64,000 bases of DNA from contig NZ_WWCT01000010.1 of the NCBI RefSeq assembly GCF_009857605.1, positions 62,001-126,000 of the forward strand. The letters are read 5' to 3'. The position numbers and the translations under genes are program-made. This DNA comes from Duganella levis (GTDB taxonomy: Bacteria; Pseudomonadota; Gammaproteobacteria; Burkholderiales; Burkholderiaceae_D). The notes beneath the pieces were generated by a model. It did not search any database. It was not told where the DNA came from and was given only the letters and a program-made list of their open reading frames with translations. Below are positions 25,582-33,565 of the stretch, in pieces; the stretch's first letter is position 1, and the number at the start of each line of letters is the position of its first letter.

Positions 25582-27753
25582 CTATGCGGCCAGCGCCGCC
25601 ACAGCGCCCTTGGCGCCGACGACATGCATCAGGGCCGCCACGTCCAGTATCAAGGCCACCTCGCCGCTGCCCAGGATGGTGGAGCCGCTGATGCATTTGA
25701 CTTCGCTGAACAAAGGACTCAATGGCTTGATCACGGTCTGGAATTCGCCCAGCAGCGTATCGACCACCAGCCCGGCGCGCTGGTTGCCGAACTTGAGTAC
25801 CACGATGCTCTCGCGCCGCGTGGCCGCGCCGTCGATGCGGAACACCTGGCGAAGGCGCACCAACGGCAGCACCTGGCCGCGCAGGTTGGTGTAGTCCTGT
25901 CCCGGCTCGGTGGCGTACTCGATGCACTCTTCGATCATGTCCAGCGGGATGACGAATACCGACGATCCCACCTGCACCAGGAAGCCGTCGATGATGGCCA
26001 GCGTCAGCGGCAGGCGCACGGTCACCGTGGTGCCCTGACCTTCCTTGCTGCCGACGTCCACGCTGCCGCGCAGCGCCTGGATATTCCGCTTCACCACGTC
26101 CATGCCGACGCCACGCCCGGACAGGTTGGTGATCTTCTCCGCCGTCGAGAAACCGGCTTCAAAAATCAGGTTGTAGATTTCGCTGTCGGTCAGCTTGCGC
26201 TCCGGGTCCACCAGTCCGCGCTCGATGGCCTTGGCCAGGATCTTCTCCTTGCGCAGGCCGCCGCCGTCGTCGCTGACCTCAATCACGATGCTGCCCGATT
26301 CGTGGAAGGCATTCAGCTTGATCATACCCTTGGCCGGTTTGCCCGCAGCCACGCGCACTTCGGCCGGCTCGATGCCGTGGTCCATGGCGTTGCGCACCAG
26401 GTGCATCAGCGGATCGCCGATTTTTTCCACCACGGTTTTGTCCAGCTCCGAATCCTCGCCGTCGACAATCAGGCCGATGTCCTTGCCCAGTTCCCGCGCG
26501 ACGTCGTGCACCACACGCTGGAAGCGGTTGAAGGTGGCCCCGATCTTCACCATGCGCAGTTCCAGTGCGGCGTCGCGCACGTCCTCCACCAGGCCGGTGA
26601 GCGTCGAAGTACATTCCAGCAGTTCGGTATTCTGGATGCGCTGGCCTATCAGGTTGGCGCGCGCGCCGGCGATAATCAGCTCGCCCACCAGATCGATCAG
26701 GCGATCCAGCTTGTCGGAATCGACGCGGATCGAACGGCTCTCCTGCGCCTTCTGTTCGCTGACCTGCTTCTGCTTGGCCAGCGCGGCTTCCACCACCACC
26801 GGCGGCACATTGCCGGCGCCGACCAGGATGCTGCCCAGCTGCTGCGCCGGCGCGTCATCCTGCTTGCCGGATTGCTGGTGCAGCGCTTCTTCCAGCTCGT
26901 GCGCGGTGACGCTGCCGCAGCGCACCAGGATCTCGCCCAGCCGTGCGGCGCGCTCCGGCAAGGAGCGTATCAGGTTGACGTACTCCGATACCTTGCTGTT
27001 GGGCGGGATGATGCGGATCTCGCAATCGTCCTGCACGAACTCGAACACGCCGGCGATAGCTTCGCGGTCGGCCGTGCTGTCGAAGGCGATTTCAAAACCG
27101 AGGTAGCACAGCTCCGCATCCATTTCGTCGGCGGCCGGCAGCGCATCCGGAATGGTGGCGATGCCGACGATGCGTCCCAGCTTGCCCAGGTAGCGCAGGA
27201 AGGCGATGGGATCCATACCGTTTTGCAGCACCACGCGGCCGAAGCGCAGCGAGATGTGCCAGTAGTCGCTGTCGCCACGTTCGCTGTCGATGCGCTCGAC
27301 GCTGGGCTCCGCGTTCACCGTCAGATGGGCCGCCACCGCCGCCGACGATGCCGTCGCCTCGCCGTCCATGTGGCGGCGCAGCTGCTGTTGCAGCATCTCG
27401 CCTTCCGGCGCGGTGTCGGGGTTCTGCTCATGCTGGCCGGCGGCCAGTCCGTTGATCATGCCGGACAGGTAGTCGCAGCACGATAGCAGCAGCACCACCA
27501 TCTCGTCGTTGAGCGTCACGCTGCCGTCGCGCACCTTGTCCAGCAGGCTTTCCACCACGTGCGTGAAGGCGACGATATGATCGAGGCTGAACAGCCCCGC
27601 CGAGCCCTTGATGGTGTGCGCGGCACGGAAGATGGCGTTGATCGCTTCGTCCTGGTCGCCGGCCAGGTCCACATTCAGCAGCGCGTTCTCCATCTCCTCC
27701 AGCAGCTCGCGGCTTTCGGCGATAAAGGTCTGTAGCGCGTCGTCCAGGTTCAT
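25582..27753 (-). CDS. cheA: Chemotaxis histidine kinase CheA with inserted MshEN-like repeat
   Basis: 723 residues. P1/HPt has phosphoacceptor H46 (AHTIKGSAG). Residues about 160-250 form a P2-like domain. P3 dimerisation lies near 335-395; P4 ATPase at 396-575 with N-box LVRNAMDHGIE, G1 EVSDDGGGL and G2 GRGVGMDVV; P5 CheW-like at about 580-715. Unusually, residues 271-294 (RLGEILVRCG...LHQQ) and 305-328 (QLGSILVGAG...LAKQ) form two 24-residue repeats matching the LGxxLVxxG...L..Q pattern of MshEN c-di-GMP-binding domains, with a 10-residue linker. CheA phosphorylates CheY, CheB and probably the receiver-EAL protein. GAGGGGA is the ribosome-binding site. Confidence 0.96.
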   Translation of the reverse strand: MNLDDALQTFIAESRELLEEMENALLNVDLAGDQDEAINAIFRAAHTIKGSAGLFSLDHIVAFTHVVESLLDKVRDGSVTLNDEMVVLLLSCCDYLSGMINGLAAGQHEQNPDTAPEGEMLQQQLRRHMDGEATASSAAVAAHLTVNAEPSVERIDSERGDSDYWHISLRFGRVVLQNGMDPIAFLRYLGKLGRIVGIATIPDALPAADEMDAELCYLGFEIAFDSTADREAIAGVFEFVQDDCEIRIIPPNSKVSEYVNLIRSLPERAARLGEILVRCGSVTAHELEEALHQQSGKQDDAPAQQLGSILVGAGNVPPVVVEAALAKQKQVSEQKAQESRSIRVDSDKLDRLIDLVGELIIAGARANLIGQRIQNTELLECTSTLTGLVEDVRDAALELRMVKIGATFNRFQRVVHDVARELGKDIGLIVDGEDSELDKTVVEKIGDPLMHLVRNAMDHGIEPAEVRVAAGKPAKGMIKLNAFHESGSIVIEVSDDGGGLRKEKILAKAIERGLVDPERKLTDSEIYNLIFEAGFSTAEKITNLSGRGVGMDVVKRNIQALRGSVDVGSKEGQGTTVTVRLPLTLAIIDGFLVQVGSSVFVIPLDMIEECIEYATEPGQDYTNLRGQVLPLVRLRQVFRIDGAATRRESIVVLKFGNQRAGLVVDTLLGEFQTVIKPLSPLFSEVKCISGSTILGSGEVALILDVAALMHVVGAKGAVAALAA

Positions 27754-27762
27754 GGCGTCCCC

Positions 27763-28059
27763 TCAAGCGTGTATCAGCACGGCGTCGCCGAAGAAGGCGA
27801 CCAGGTCCAGCATCTCAATAATTTCCACCACCGCAGGGCTGTGCTGCAGCACCCGCAGCTCGCGCTGCTCCGCCGTCGCGGTCTGCTTGGCCAGCATCAG
27901 CACTTGCAGGCCGGCGGTATCCAGCTCGGTCACGCCGGACAAATCGACTTCCAGCACGCGCGTCTTGCGCAGCGCTTCCAGCACGCTGACTTTCAGATCG
28001 GCGGCGCGGTAGATCGTCAGTTCGCCATCCAGGGAAATCCGGGTAACGTCGTCCGCCAT
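27763..28059 (-). CDS. STAS-domain protein (anti-sigma-factor-antagonist type)
   Basis: 98 residues forming one STAS domain: LDGELTIYRAADLKV, then VDLSGVTELDTAGLQVLML. The site that is phosphorylated on serine in SpoIIAA-type proteins is T48 here (DTAG rather than DSSG). GGAGG precedes the start. Small STAS proteins between cheY and cheA are known in several proteobacterial chemotaxis operons, but their role there is unclear. No partner kinase of the RsbW type is in the window. Confidence 0.9.
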   Translation of the reverse strand: MADDVTRISLDGELTIYRAADLKVSVLEALRKTRVLEVDLSGVTELDTAGLQVLMLAKQTATAEQRELRVLQHSPAVVEIIEMLDLVAFFGDAVLIHA

Positions 28060-28088
28060 CGCAGCCTCCGTCCAGTTAGCTCAATCGA

Positions 28089-28457
28089 TTATGGCAGTAC
28101 CAGCTTGGCCACGGCGCCCAGCAGCACTTCCGGTTTGAACGGCTTGACCACCCACGCCTTGGCGCCGGCGGCCTTGCCCTCTTCCTTCTTGCTCTCTTGC
28201 GACTCGGTGGTCAGCATGATCACCGGCGTGAATTTGTAATTGGGTAGCTGCTTGAATTGCTTGACGAAGGTGATGCCGTCCATATTCGGCATGTTCACGT
28301 CGCACACCACCAGATGGATTTTCTGCCCGGTGCATTTGGACAGCGCATCGACGCCATCGCGTCCCTCGATCACTTCGTATCCCGCGCCCTTCAGCGCAAT
28401 ACCCACCACCTGCCGCAGCGAAGCTGAATCATCGACCACCATAATGGTTTTTGCCAT
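28089..28457 (-). CDS. cheY: Single-domain response regulator, CheY-like
   Basis: 122 residues, receiver only. Acidic pair D9/D10 (MVVDDSAS), phosphoacceptor D53 (VCDVNMPNMDG), T/S in MLTTES and lysine in WVVKPF. CheA-phosphorylated CheY binds the flagellar motor switch; since no flagellar genes are nearby, output could instead be pili or another process. 29 bp before the STAS gene and 13 bp after the MCP-like gene. Confidence 0.93.
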   Translation of the reverse strand: MAKTIMVVDDSASLRQVVGIALKGAGYEVIEGRDGVDALSKCTGQKIHLVVCDVNMPNMDGITFVKQFKQLPNYKFTPVIMLTTESQESKKEEGKAAGAKAWVVKPFKPEVLLGAVAKLVLP

Positions 28458-28470
28458 GTCTCATCTATCC

Positions 28471-29634
28471 TCAGAAAAAAGTGATTTCATCGGCGGCCGC
28501 TGCCGCCGGCGCCGCCAGTCTGGCGCCGCTGTGCACCGCGTGTTCTTCCGCCATTGCATAGGTCTTTTGCAGTTCGTGCAGCAGCACGTCCGGATCGAGC
28601 GCGTCCAGCACGCCGCTGGCTTCGTAGCTGGCGCGGTTCTCGCGCAGCAGCACCGGCAGGCGTTCCATGTTCTCGCGCACATGCGACATCACTTGGCTGA
28701 CGCGGTCCTGGAACTGCAGCTGCACCAGCGCCTCGCCCACTTCGCCCTGGATACCGACGCTCTCCTGCTTGAGCAACTCGGACGACTGCACCAGCGCGTC
28801 CGTCATCTGGCGGAATTCGTTGAGCACCGCCTCGATCATGCCCTCGGCCGACTGCATCGATTTGTCTTCCGCCTCGCTGGATTGCTCGGCGGCCTGGCTG
28901 GCAGCCAGGATGGCGCTGCTGATCAGGCCCACGCGGTTGGTGATTTCCTTGCCGGTTTCGGCCGAACGCATCGACAGCATGCGCACCTCGGTGGCCACCA
29001 CCGCGAAGCCGGCGCCGGCCGGACCGGCGCGCGCCGCTTCGATCGCCGCGTTGAGCGCCAGCAGATTGGTTTGCGCGGCGATGCTGGCCACGCCTTCGGC
29101 CATGCCGCGCAGCTCGCGCGTGAAGCGTTCCAGATCCTTGATTTGCCCGAGCATGGCGTGCTTGGAGGCCATCGCCGATTTCATCGACGTCACCACCGAG
29201 CCGAGTTGGGTTTCGCTGTGCGCAAACACCTCGGTCATCGCGCTGCCGCCCTGGTTGCCGGCGCCGGAGACATGCAGCGCGTTGTCCAGTTTGTCGACGA
29301 TGCTGGAGAAGCGCGACGCCAAGTCGGACACCGCTTCTTCCATCTGCGTGCGGGAGTTTTCGATATGCCGGCACCACACCGGCAACACCGCGTCGCCGAA
29401 GTGCTCGCGGCTTGCAAGATAGTTGTCGATCATCGGGTTGTCGCCGGTGGCGGCGCTGGTGCCGAAACCCCTGTCGCGCGTGAGCCACACGGCGGCGCCC
29501 AACAGCAGCGCGGCCCAGATCAGTGTGGGCCAGCCCCAGGTACTCCAGCCTGCAACGACGGTGCCGATAGCACCAGCAGCGGCTAGCCCGAAGGGCACGA
29601 GAATCTTGCTGTTCAACCCGGTATCGTTCTTCAC
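28471..29634 (-). CDS. MCP-like protein with short signalling domain and CheZ-like motif
   Basis: 387 residues starting at GTG 29634, with GAGG upstream. Two adjacent N-terminal membrane helices (about 11-31 and 34-52) with only a couple of residues between them leave almost no periplasmic domain. A short receptor-like domain has the tip [22 protein letters not shown]. Beyond it, residues 306-314 (LQFQDRVSQ) place D310 and Q314 four apart, as D143 and Q147 in the CheZ phosphatase motif FQDLTGQ. The first gene of the operon; it may sense internal cues and also dephosphorylate CheY. The phosphatase role is inference. Confidence 0.88.
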   Translation of the reverse strand: MKNDTGLNSKILVPFGLAAAGAIGTVVAGWSTWGWPTLIWAALLLGAAVWLTRDRGFGTSAATGDNPMIDNYLASREHFGDAVLPVWCRHIENSRTQMEEAVSDLASRFSSIVDKLDNALHVSGAGNQGGSAMTEVFAHSETQLGSVVTSMKSAMASKHAMLGQIKDLERFTRELRGMAEGVASIAAQTNLLALNAAIEAARAGPAGAGFAVVATEVRMLSMRSAETGKEITNRVGLISSAILAASQAAEQSSEAEDKSMQSAEGMIEAVLNEFRQMTDALVQSSELLKQESVGIQGEVGEALVQLQFQDRVSQVMSHVRENMERLPVLLRENRASYEASGVLDALDPDVLLHELQKTYAMAEEHAVHSGARLAAPAAAAADEITFF

Positions 29635-29801
29635 TGGACGCCACCTCGCCGTAGTCGCGGGGCACGCTCACAGCACGCCTCCGGTGTCCCACTGTAGCGC
29701 AGAAACCCAGGCCACGCCACCGCGCGACTAAGGTACGCGACAACGCACGTTGCGCAGCTGCATCATGCCCATGGTCGCCGCTGCTCGACATTTGGCGCAG
29801 T

Positions 29802-29845
29802 CCCTAGTACATTGCCAACATTATTAAATTCTTAATTGACTAGGG
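29802..29845 (+). promoter_or_regulatory. Inverted repeat covering the aquaporin ribosome-binding site
   Basis: CCCTAGT (29802-29808) and ACTAGGG (29839-29845) are exact reverse complements with a 30-bp AT-rich spacer. The right arm includes the AGGGG ribosome-binding site of the aquaporin gene (ATG 29852). If both arms are transcribed, a hairpin could hide the site; otherwise it may be an operator. The rest of 29635-29801 is GC-rich with no clear further signal. Confidence 0.4.
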
Positions 29846-29851
29846 GTTAAC

Positions 29852-30544
29852 ATGAAGCAGTATGGAGCAGAGTTTTTCGGTACGTTCTGGCTGGTGCTGG
29901 GCGGTTGCGGCAGCGCTGTGCTGGCGGCCGCTTTTCCGGGTGTCGGCATCGGCTTGCTGGGCGTGGCGCTGGCCTTCGGCCTGACGGTGCTGACCATGGC
30001 GTTCGCCGTCGGCCACATCTCCGGCGGCCACTTTAATCCGGCGGTGTCGATCGGCTTGTGGGCCGGCGGCCGCTTCCCGGCCAGGCAGCTGGCGCCCTAC
30101 ATCGTTGCGCAAGTGCTGGGCGGGATTGTCGCCGGCGGCGTGCTGTATTTGATCGCCAGCGGCAAGGCCGGCTTTGACGTCAGCGCCGGCTTCGCCGCCA
30201 ACGGCTACGGCACGCACTCGCCGGGCGGCTACTCGCTGACGGCGGCGCTGGTGTCGGAAGTGGTGATGACCATGATGTTCCTGCTGGTGATCCTCGGCGT
30301 CACCGATGCGCGCGCGCCGAAAGGCTTCGCGCCGCTGCCGATCGGTTTCGCACTGACGCTGATCCACCTGATCTCGATCCCGGTCACCAACACCTCGGTC
30401 AACCCGGCGCGCAGCACCGCCGTCGCCGTGTACGTGGGCGACTGGGCGGTTAGCCAGCTGTGGCTGTTCTGGCTGGCGCCGATTGCCGGCGCGCTGCTCG
30501 GTGCACTGGTCTACCGCTTGATCGGCAAGGCCGATCCGGTTTAA
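29852..30544 (+). CDS. aqpZ: Aquaporin Z-type water channel
   Basis: 230 residues with six membrane helices. The two NPA boxes are intact: [11 protein letters not shown] and SVNPARSTA. The start [20 protein letters not shown] and the residues around the NPA boxes match the AqpZ branch, which favours water rather than glycerol. AGGGG precedes ATG 29852. Its TAA stop shares the palindrome TTAA with the stop of the convergent MCP gene. Confidence 0.95.
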   Translation: MKQYGAEFFGTFWLVLGGCGSAVLAAAFPGVGIGLLGVALAFGLTVLTMAFAVGHISGGHFNPAVSIGLWAGGRFPARQLAPYIVAQVLGGIVAGGVLYLIASGKAGFDVSAGFAANGYGTHSPGGYSLTAALVSEVVMTMMFLLVILGVTDARAPKGFAPLPIGFALTLIHLISIPVTNTSVNPARSTAVAVYVGDWAVSQLWLFWLAPIAGALLGALVYRLIGKADPV

Positions 30545-32142
30545 GCCAGCAGCTTCCGGGCCGGCGCAGCACGGCGCGGCGACGCGGTATCTTCCAGCTT
30601 GAAGATGCTGACGGCGTCGGCCAGCTGCGCCGCCTGTTCCTGCATGGCGCCGGCCGCCGCTGCGGCCTGCTCCACCAGCGCGGCGTTCTGCTGCGTCACA
30701 TGGTCCATCTGCGAGATGGCGATGTTGATCTGCTCGATGCCGTGGGTCTGCTCGACGCTGGCATTGCTGATCTCGGCCATGATGGCGGTCACGCGCTGGA
30801 TGCTGCTGACCACTTGCTCCATCGTGCTGCCGGCCTGGCCCACCAGCCGCGTGCCGGTTTCCACCTTGCCGACCGAATCGTCGATCAGCGTCTTGATCTC
30901 CTTGGCGGCGGCGGCCGAGCGCTGCGCCAGGTTGCGCACCTCGGAAGCCACCACGGCAAAGCCGCGGCCCTGTTCGCCGGCGCGCGCCGCTTCCACCGCC
31001 GCGTTCAAGGCCAGGATATTGGTCTGGAAGGCGATGCCGTCGATCACGCCGATGATGTCGACAATCTTCTTCGACGATTGATCGATGGAGGCCATGGTCT
31101 GCACCACATCCGATACCTCGGAACCGCCGCGCTGCGCCACCTCGGCCGCGCTGGCCGCCAGCTGGTTGGCCTGACGCGCGTTCTCGGCGTTCTGCTTGAC
31201 GGTGCTGGTCAGTTCTTCCATCGACGACGCGGTTTCCTCCAGTGCGCTGGCCTGTTCCTCGGTGCGCGACGACAGGTCCAGATTACCGGCGGCGATTTCC
31301 GTCGACGCCGTGGTAATCGTATCCGTCCCGTTGCGCACATCGCCGACGATGCGCACCAGGCTGGCCGACATGCGCTGCAACGCACGCAGCAGCTTGCCCG
31401 TTTCATCCTTGCTGTAGTCGTCGTGCGCGCCATGGCGGTGGTCGACCAGGTCGCCCTCGGCCACCGACTCGGCCAGCGCCACCGCTTCGTTGATCGGCCG
31501 CGTGATGCCGCTGGTCAGCCACCAAGCGAAGGCCACGCCAAACGCCACCACCAGGATCGCCAGCATCACCAGCAGGTTGCGGCTCTGCGCCGCCACCTCG
31601 TCGATGCGGGACGCGGCGGCGTCGATTTCCTTGCGCTGGTGGTCGAGGATGTTTTGCAGCTTGCCTTCATAGGTCTTGGCGGCCGGCAGATAGACTTGCT
31701 CCAGCAGGCGCGTGGCTTCGGCGTCGTTGCCGGCGCTCTTGGCCTTCATCACGTTGTCGCGCGAGCTGACGTACAGCTTGCGCATCTCGACCAGTTCATC
31801 CATCAGCTTCTTGTCGCGCTCGTCGGTCAGCGCTTCGATCTGCTTGACCAGGCTGGAAGCGAAGTTGACGCCTTCCTTGGCCTCGTCCGCGAAGAAAGTA
31901 GCCAGCGACGGATCGGCGCTCTTGGCGATGGCGGTGGTGCGGCGGATGCCGGCAAACACCGTGCGGTACCAGTCGGAAATCAGACGTTCCTTGGCCAGCG
32001 GCGTTTGCATCATATCGCGGGTGGCGGAGGCCACGCCTTGCAGGCGGTAGATGCCGAGACCGGTGTTCAGGATCAGTACGGCAAGGATGATGGCAAAGCC
32101 GAGGGCAAGGCGGCGGCCTATGCTGAGGTCACTGATTTTCAT
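30541..32142 (-). CDS. Methyl-accepting chemotaxis protein (Tar/Tsr-like layout)
   Basis: 533 residues, GGAGA before ATG 32142. TM1 about 11-30, a periplasmic 4HB-type domain ([31 protein letters not shown]), TM2 about 190-210, HAMP ([22 protein letters not shown]) and a full signalling domain with tip [20 protein letters not shown]. No CheR pentapeptide at the C-terminus (ends RKLLA). Monocistronic and outside the che operon; the ligand is unknown. Overlaps the aquaporin gene by 4 bp at the stop codons. Confidence 0.93.
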   Translation of the reverse strand: MKISDLSIGRRLALGFAIILAVLILNTGLGIYRLQGVASATRDMMQTPLAKERLISDWYRTVFAGIRRTTAIAKSADPSLATFFADEAKEGVNFASSLVKQIEALTDERDKKLMDELVEMRKLYVSSRDNVMKAKSAGNDAEATRLLEQVYLPAAKTYEGKLQNILDHQRKEIDAAASRIDEVAAQSRNLLVMLAILVVAFGVAFAWWLTSGITRPINEAVALAESVAEGDLVDHRHGAHDDYSKDETGKLLRALQRMSASLVRIVGDVRNGTDTITTASTEIAAGNLDLSSRTEEQASALEETASSMEELTSTVKQNAENARQANQLAASAAEVAQRGGSEVSDVVQTMASIDQSSKKIVDIIGVIDGIAFQTNILALNAAVEAARAGEQGRGFAVVASEVRNLAQRSAAAAKEIKTLIDDSVGKVETGTRLVGQAGSTMEQVVSSIQRVTAIMAEISNASVEQTHGIEQINIAISQMDHVTQQNAALVEQAAAAAGAMQEQAAQLADAVSIFKLEDTASPRRAAPARKLLA

Positions 32143-32171
32143 GCGGCGTCTCCACTGGCTGGTTATGTTTA

Positions 32172-32193
32172 TATAGTAACTCTATAGTAACTC
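32172..32193 (+). repeat. Tandem 11-bp repeat in AT-rich intergenic region
   Basis: TATAGTAACTC occurs twice head to tail at 32172-32182 and 32183-32193. The surrounding gap 32143-32392 is distinctly AT-rich compared with its neighbours and must hold the promoters of both the MCP (minus) and the Crp/Fnr gene (plus). The repeat lies 30 bases upstream of the MCP start, so it could be an operator of that gene. No confident -35/-10 pair was identified. Confidence 0.5.
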
Positions 32194-32392
32194 CGAAATC
32201 ATGAATAAAAGCAACTTCTTCAACTGTTTGAAGTTTGAAATAAATTTTAATTTCCATTCTAATTTGCAACAAATCTTGTGTCATGGACTGGGAAAAGGTT
32301 TACACTTTCGGATTAACTTGTACAGCCGTTTACATCGTTGGTTTTAAAGACAACCTTGTCGACTGTTCCCACGCCACTCCCAAACAACTGAG

Positions 32393-33013
32393 ATGAGCAA
32401 CGCATTCCTAGAACACCGCGCTAAATACCGCGAAGTCGTGTCACGCCGTTACGGCGTTACCCCAGAACTGTACGATGAAGCCTCGCGCCAGCTGGCGCCG
32501 CTGGCTGTCCCTTTCAGCATGCGCAAGGGCGAATACCTGCAACGCATCGGCACCCCGGCGCAGTATGTGCACTGGCTGCACAGCGGCGTCACCCGCACCG
32601 GCTTCATCACCGAGGCCGGCAACGAAGTCACGCAGCACTTCCAGACCGACGGCGAGTCCGTCGGCGCGCATGACGATCTGTTGCGTTCGCGCGAATCGGA
32701 ACCGGCATTGAATTTTGTGGTGGCGGAGACGGCCATTCATGGCTATCGGCTGGACTGGTCGGAAATCAGCGCGCTGTATAAACGCAACAGCGACATGCGC
32801 GATTACTACCTGGGCGCGGCCCAGCGCAGCATCATCGACCAGAGCCGCCGGCTGTACCTGAACGCCTCGCCGGCGCAGGGCCGGCTGAACGCCTTCCGTC
32901 GCGAGTATCCGGGGCTGGAGCAGCGCATTTCGCAGAAAGTGGTGGCGTCGTTCCTGGGCATTACGCCGCAGTACATGTCGCAGCTGCTGCGGCTGGACGG
33001 CAGCAAGCGGTAA
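32393..33013 (+). CDS. Crp/Fnr-family transcriptional regulator
   Basis: 206 residues. Residues about 25-140 form a cyclic-nucleotide-binding-type beta roll (FSMRKGEYLQRIGTPAQYVHWLHSG). The C-terminal helix-turn-helix RISQKVVASFLGITPQYMSQLLR is truncated after the recognition helix, as in many Bacteroidetes/Proteobacteria Crp-like proteins. The phosphate-binding arginine/serine signature of true CRP is not evident and there are no Fnr cysteines, so the effector is unknown. It has a strong bidirectional terminator directly downstream. Confidence 0.88.
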   Translation: MSNAFLEHRAKYREVVSRRYGVTPELYDEASRQLAPLAVPFSMRKGEYLQRIGTPAQYVHWLHSGVTRTGFITEAGNEVTQHFQTDGESVGAHDDLLRSRESEPALNFVVAETAIHGYRLDWSEISALYKRNSDMRDYYLGAAQRSIIDQSRRLYLNASPAQGRLNAFRREYPGLEQRISQKVVASFLGITPQYMSQLLRLDGSKR

Positions 33014-33014
33014 T

Positions 33015-33043
33015 AAAAAAGGCGCTCCACGGAGCGCCTTTTT
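33015..33043. terminator. Bidirectional Rho-independent terminator
   Basis: GGCGCTC (33021-33027), loop CACG, GAGCGCC (33032-33038), flanked by AAAAAA on the left and TTTTTA on the right. It ends the Crp/Fnr gene on the plus strand and, with the A-tract read as T on the other strand, panD on the minus strand. Confidence 0.93.
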
Positions 33044-33057
33044 ATTTACTGCCTGAT

Positions 33058-33417
33058 TTATTTCTTGATGCTTTTGATTTTGTTGTTTTCATCCACAAAC
33101 ACCAGCTTCGGCACGTGGGTTTCGATTTCCTGGTCGGTCATCGGGCCGTAGGTGCAGATGATCAGCAGGTCACCCAGCTGCGCCTTGCGGGCGGCGGCGC
33201 CGTTCAGCGAAATCTCGCCGCTGCCGCGTTTGCCAGGAATGGCGTAGGTGGCGAAGCGCTCACCGTTGTTGACGTTATACAGTTCGATCTGCTCGTTGAC
33301 TTTGATATCGGCGGCTTCCAGCAGGTCCACGTCGATACCGCAGGAACCTTCGTAGTTCAGGTCGGCCTGGGTCACCGTTACGCGGTGCAGCTTGGAGCGC
33401 AGCATAATACGTTGCAT
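33058..33417 (-). CDS. panD: Aspartate 1-decarboxylase precursor
   Basis: 119 residues, the normal length. The self-cleavage site G24-S25 is present in YEGSCGID; serine becomes the pyruvoyl cofactor. R54-type and Y58-type residues are retained in [10 protein letters not shown], and the [17 protein letters not shown] block is typical. The enzyme makes beta-alanine for pantothenate and coenzyme A. No panB/panC is adjacent. The protein should mature spontaneously or with a PanZ-like factor, not seen here. Confidence 0.97.
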   Translation of the reverse strand: MQRIMLRSKLHRVTVTQADLNYEGSCGIDVDLLEAADIKVNEQIELYNVNNGERFATYAIPGKRGSGEISLNGAAARKAQLGDLLIICTYGPMTDQEIETHVPKLVFVDENNKIKSIKK

Positions 33418-33565
33418 AGAATTCTTTCCCTCGATAGTGATCGTTCAAACTTGGCATCCTGTCCAGGCAGGGGGCAGCGACGCGAGGGCGGCATTGTACC
33501 ATTCCTCACCATTGCAAGTCGCTTTGTGGCATATTGTTTACTTGTAAACGTATTCAACTATTTTC

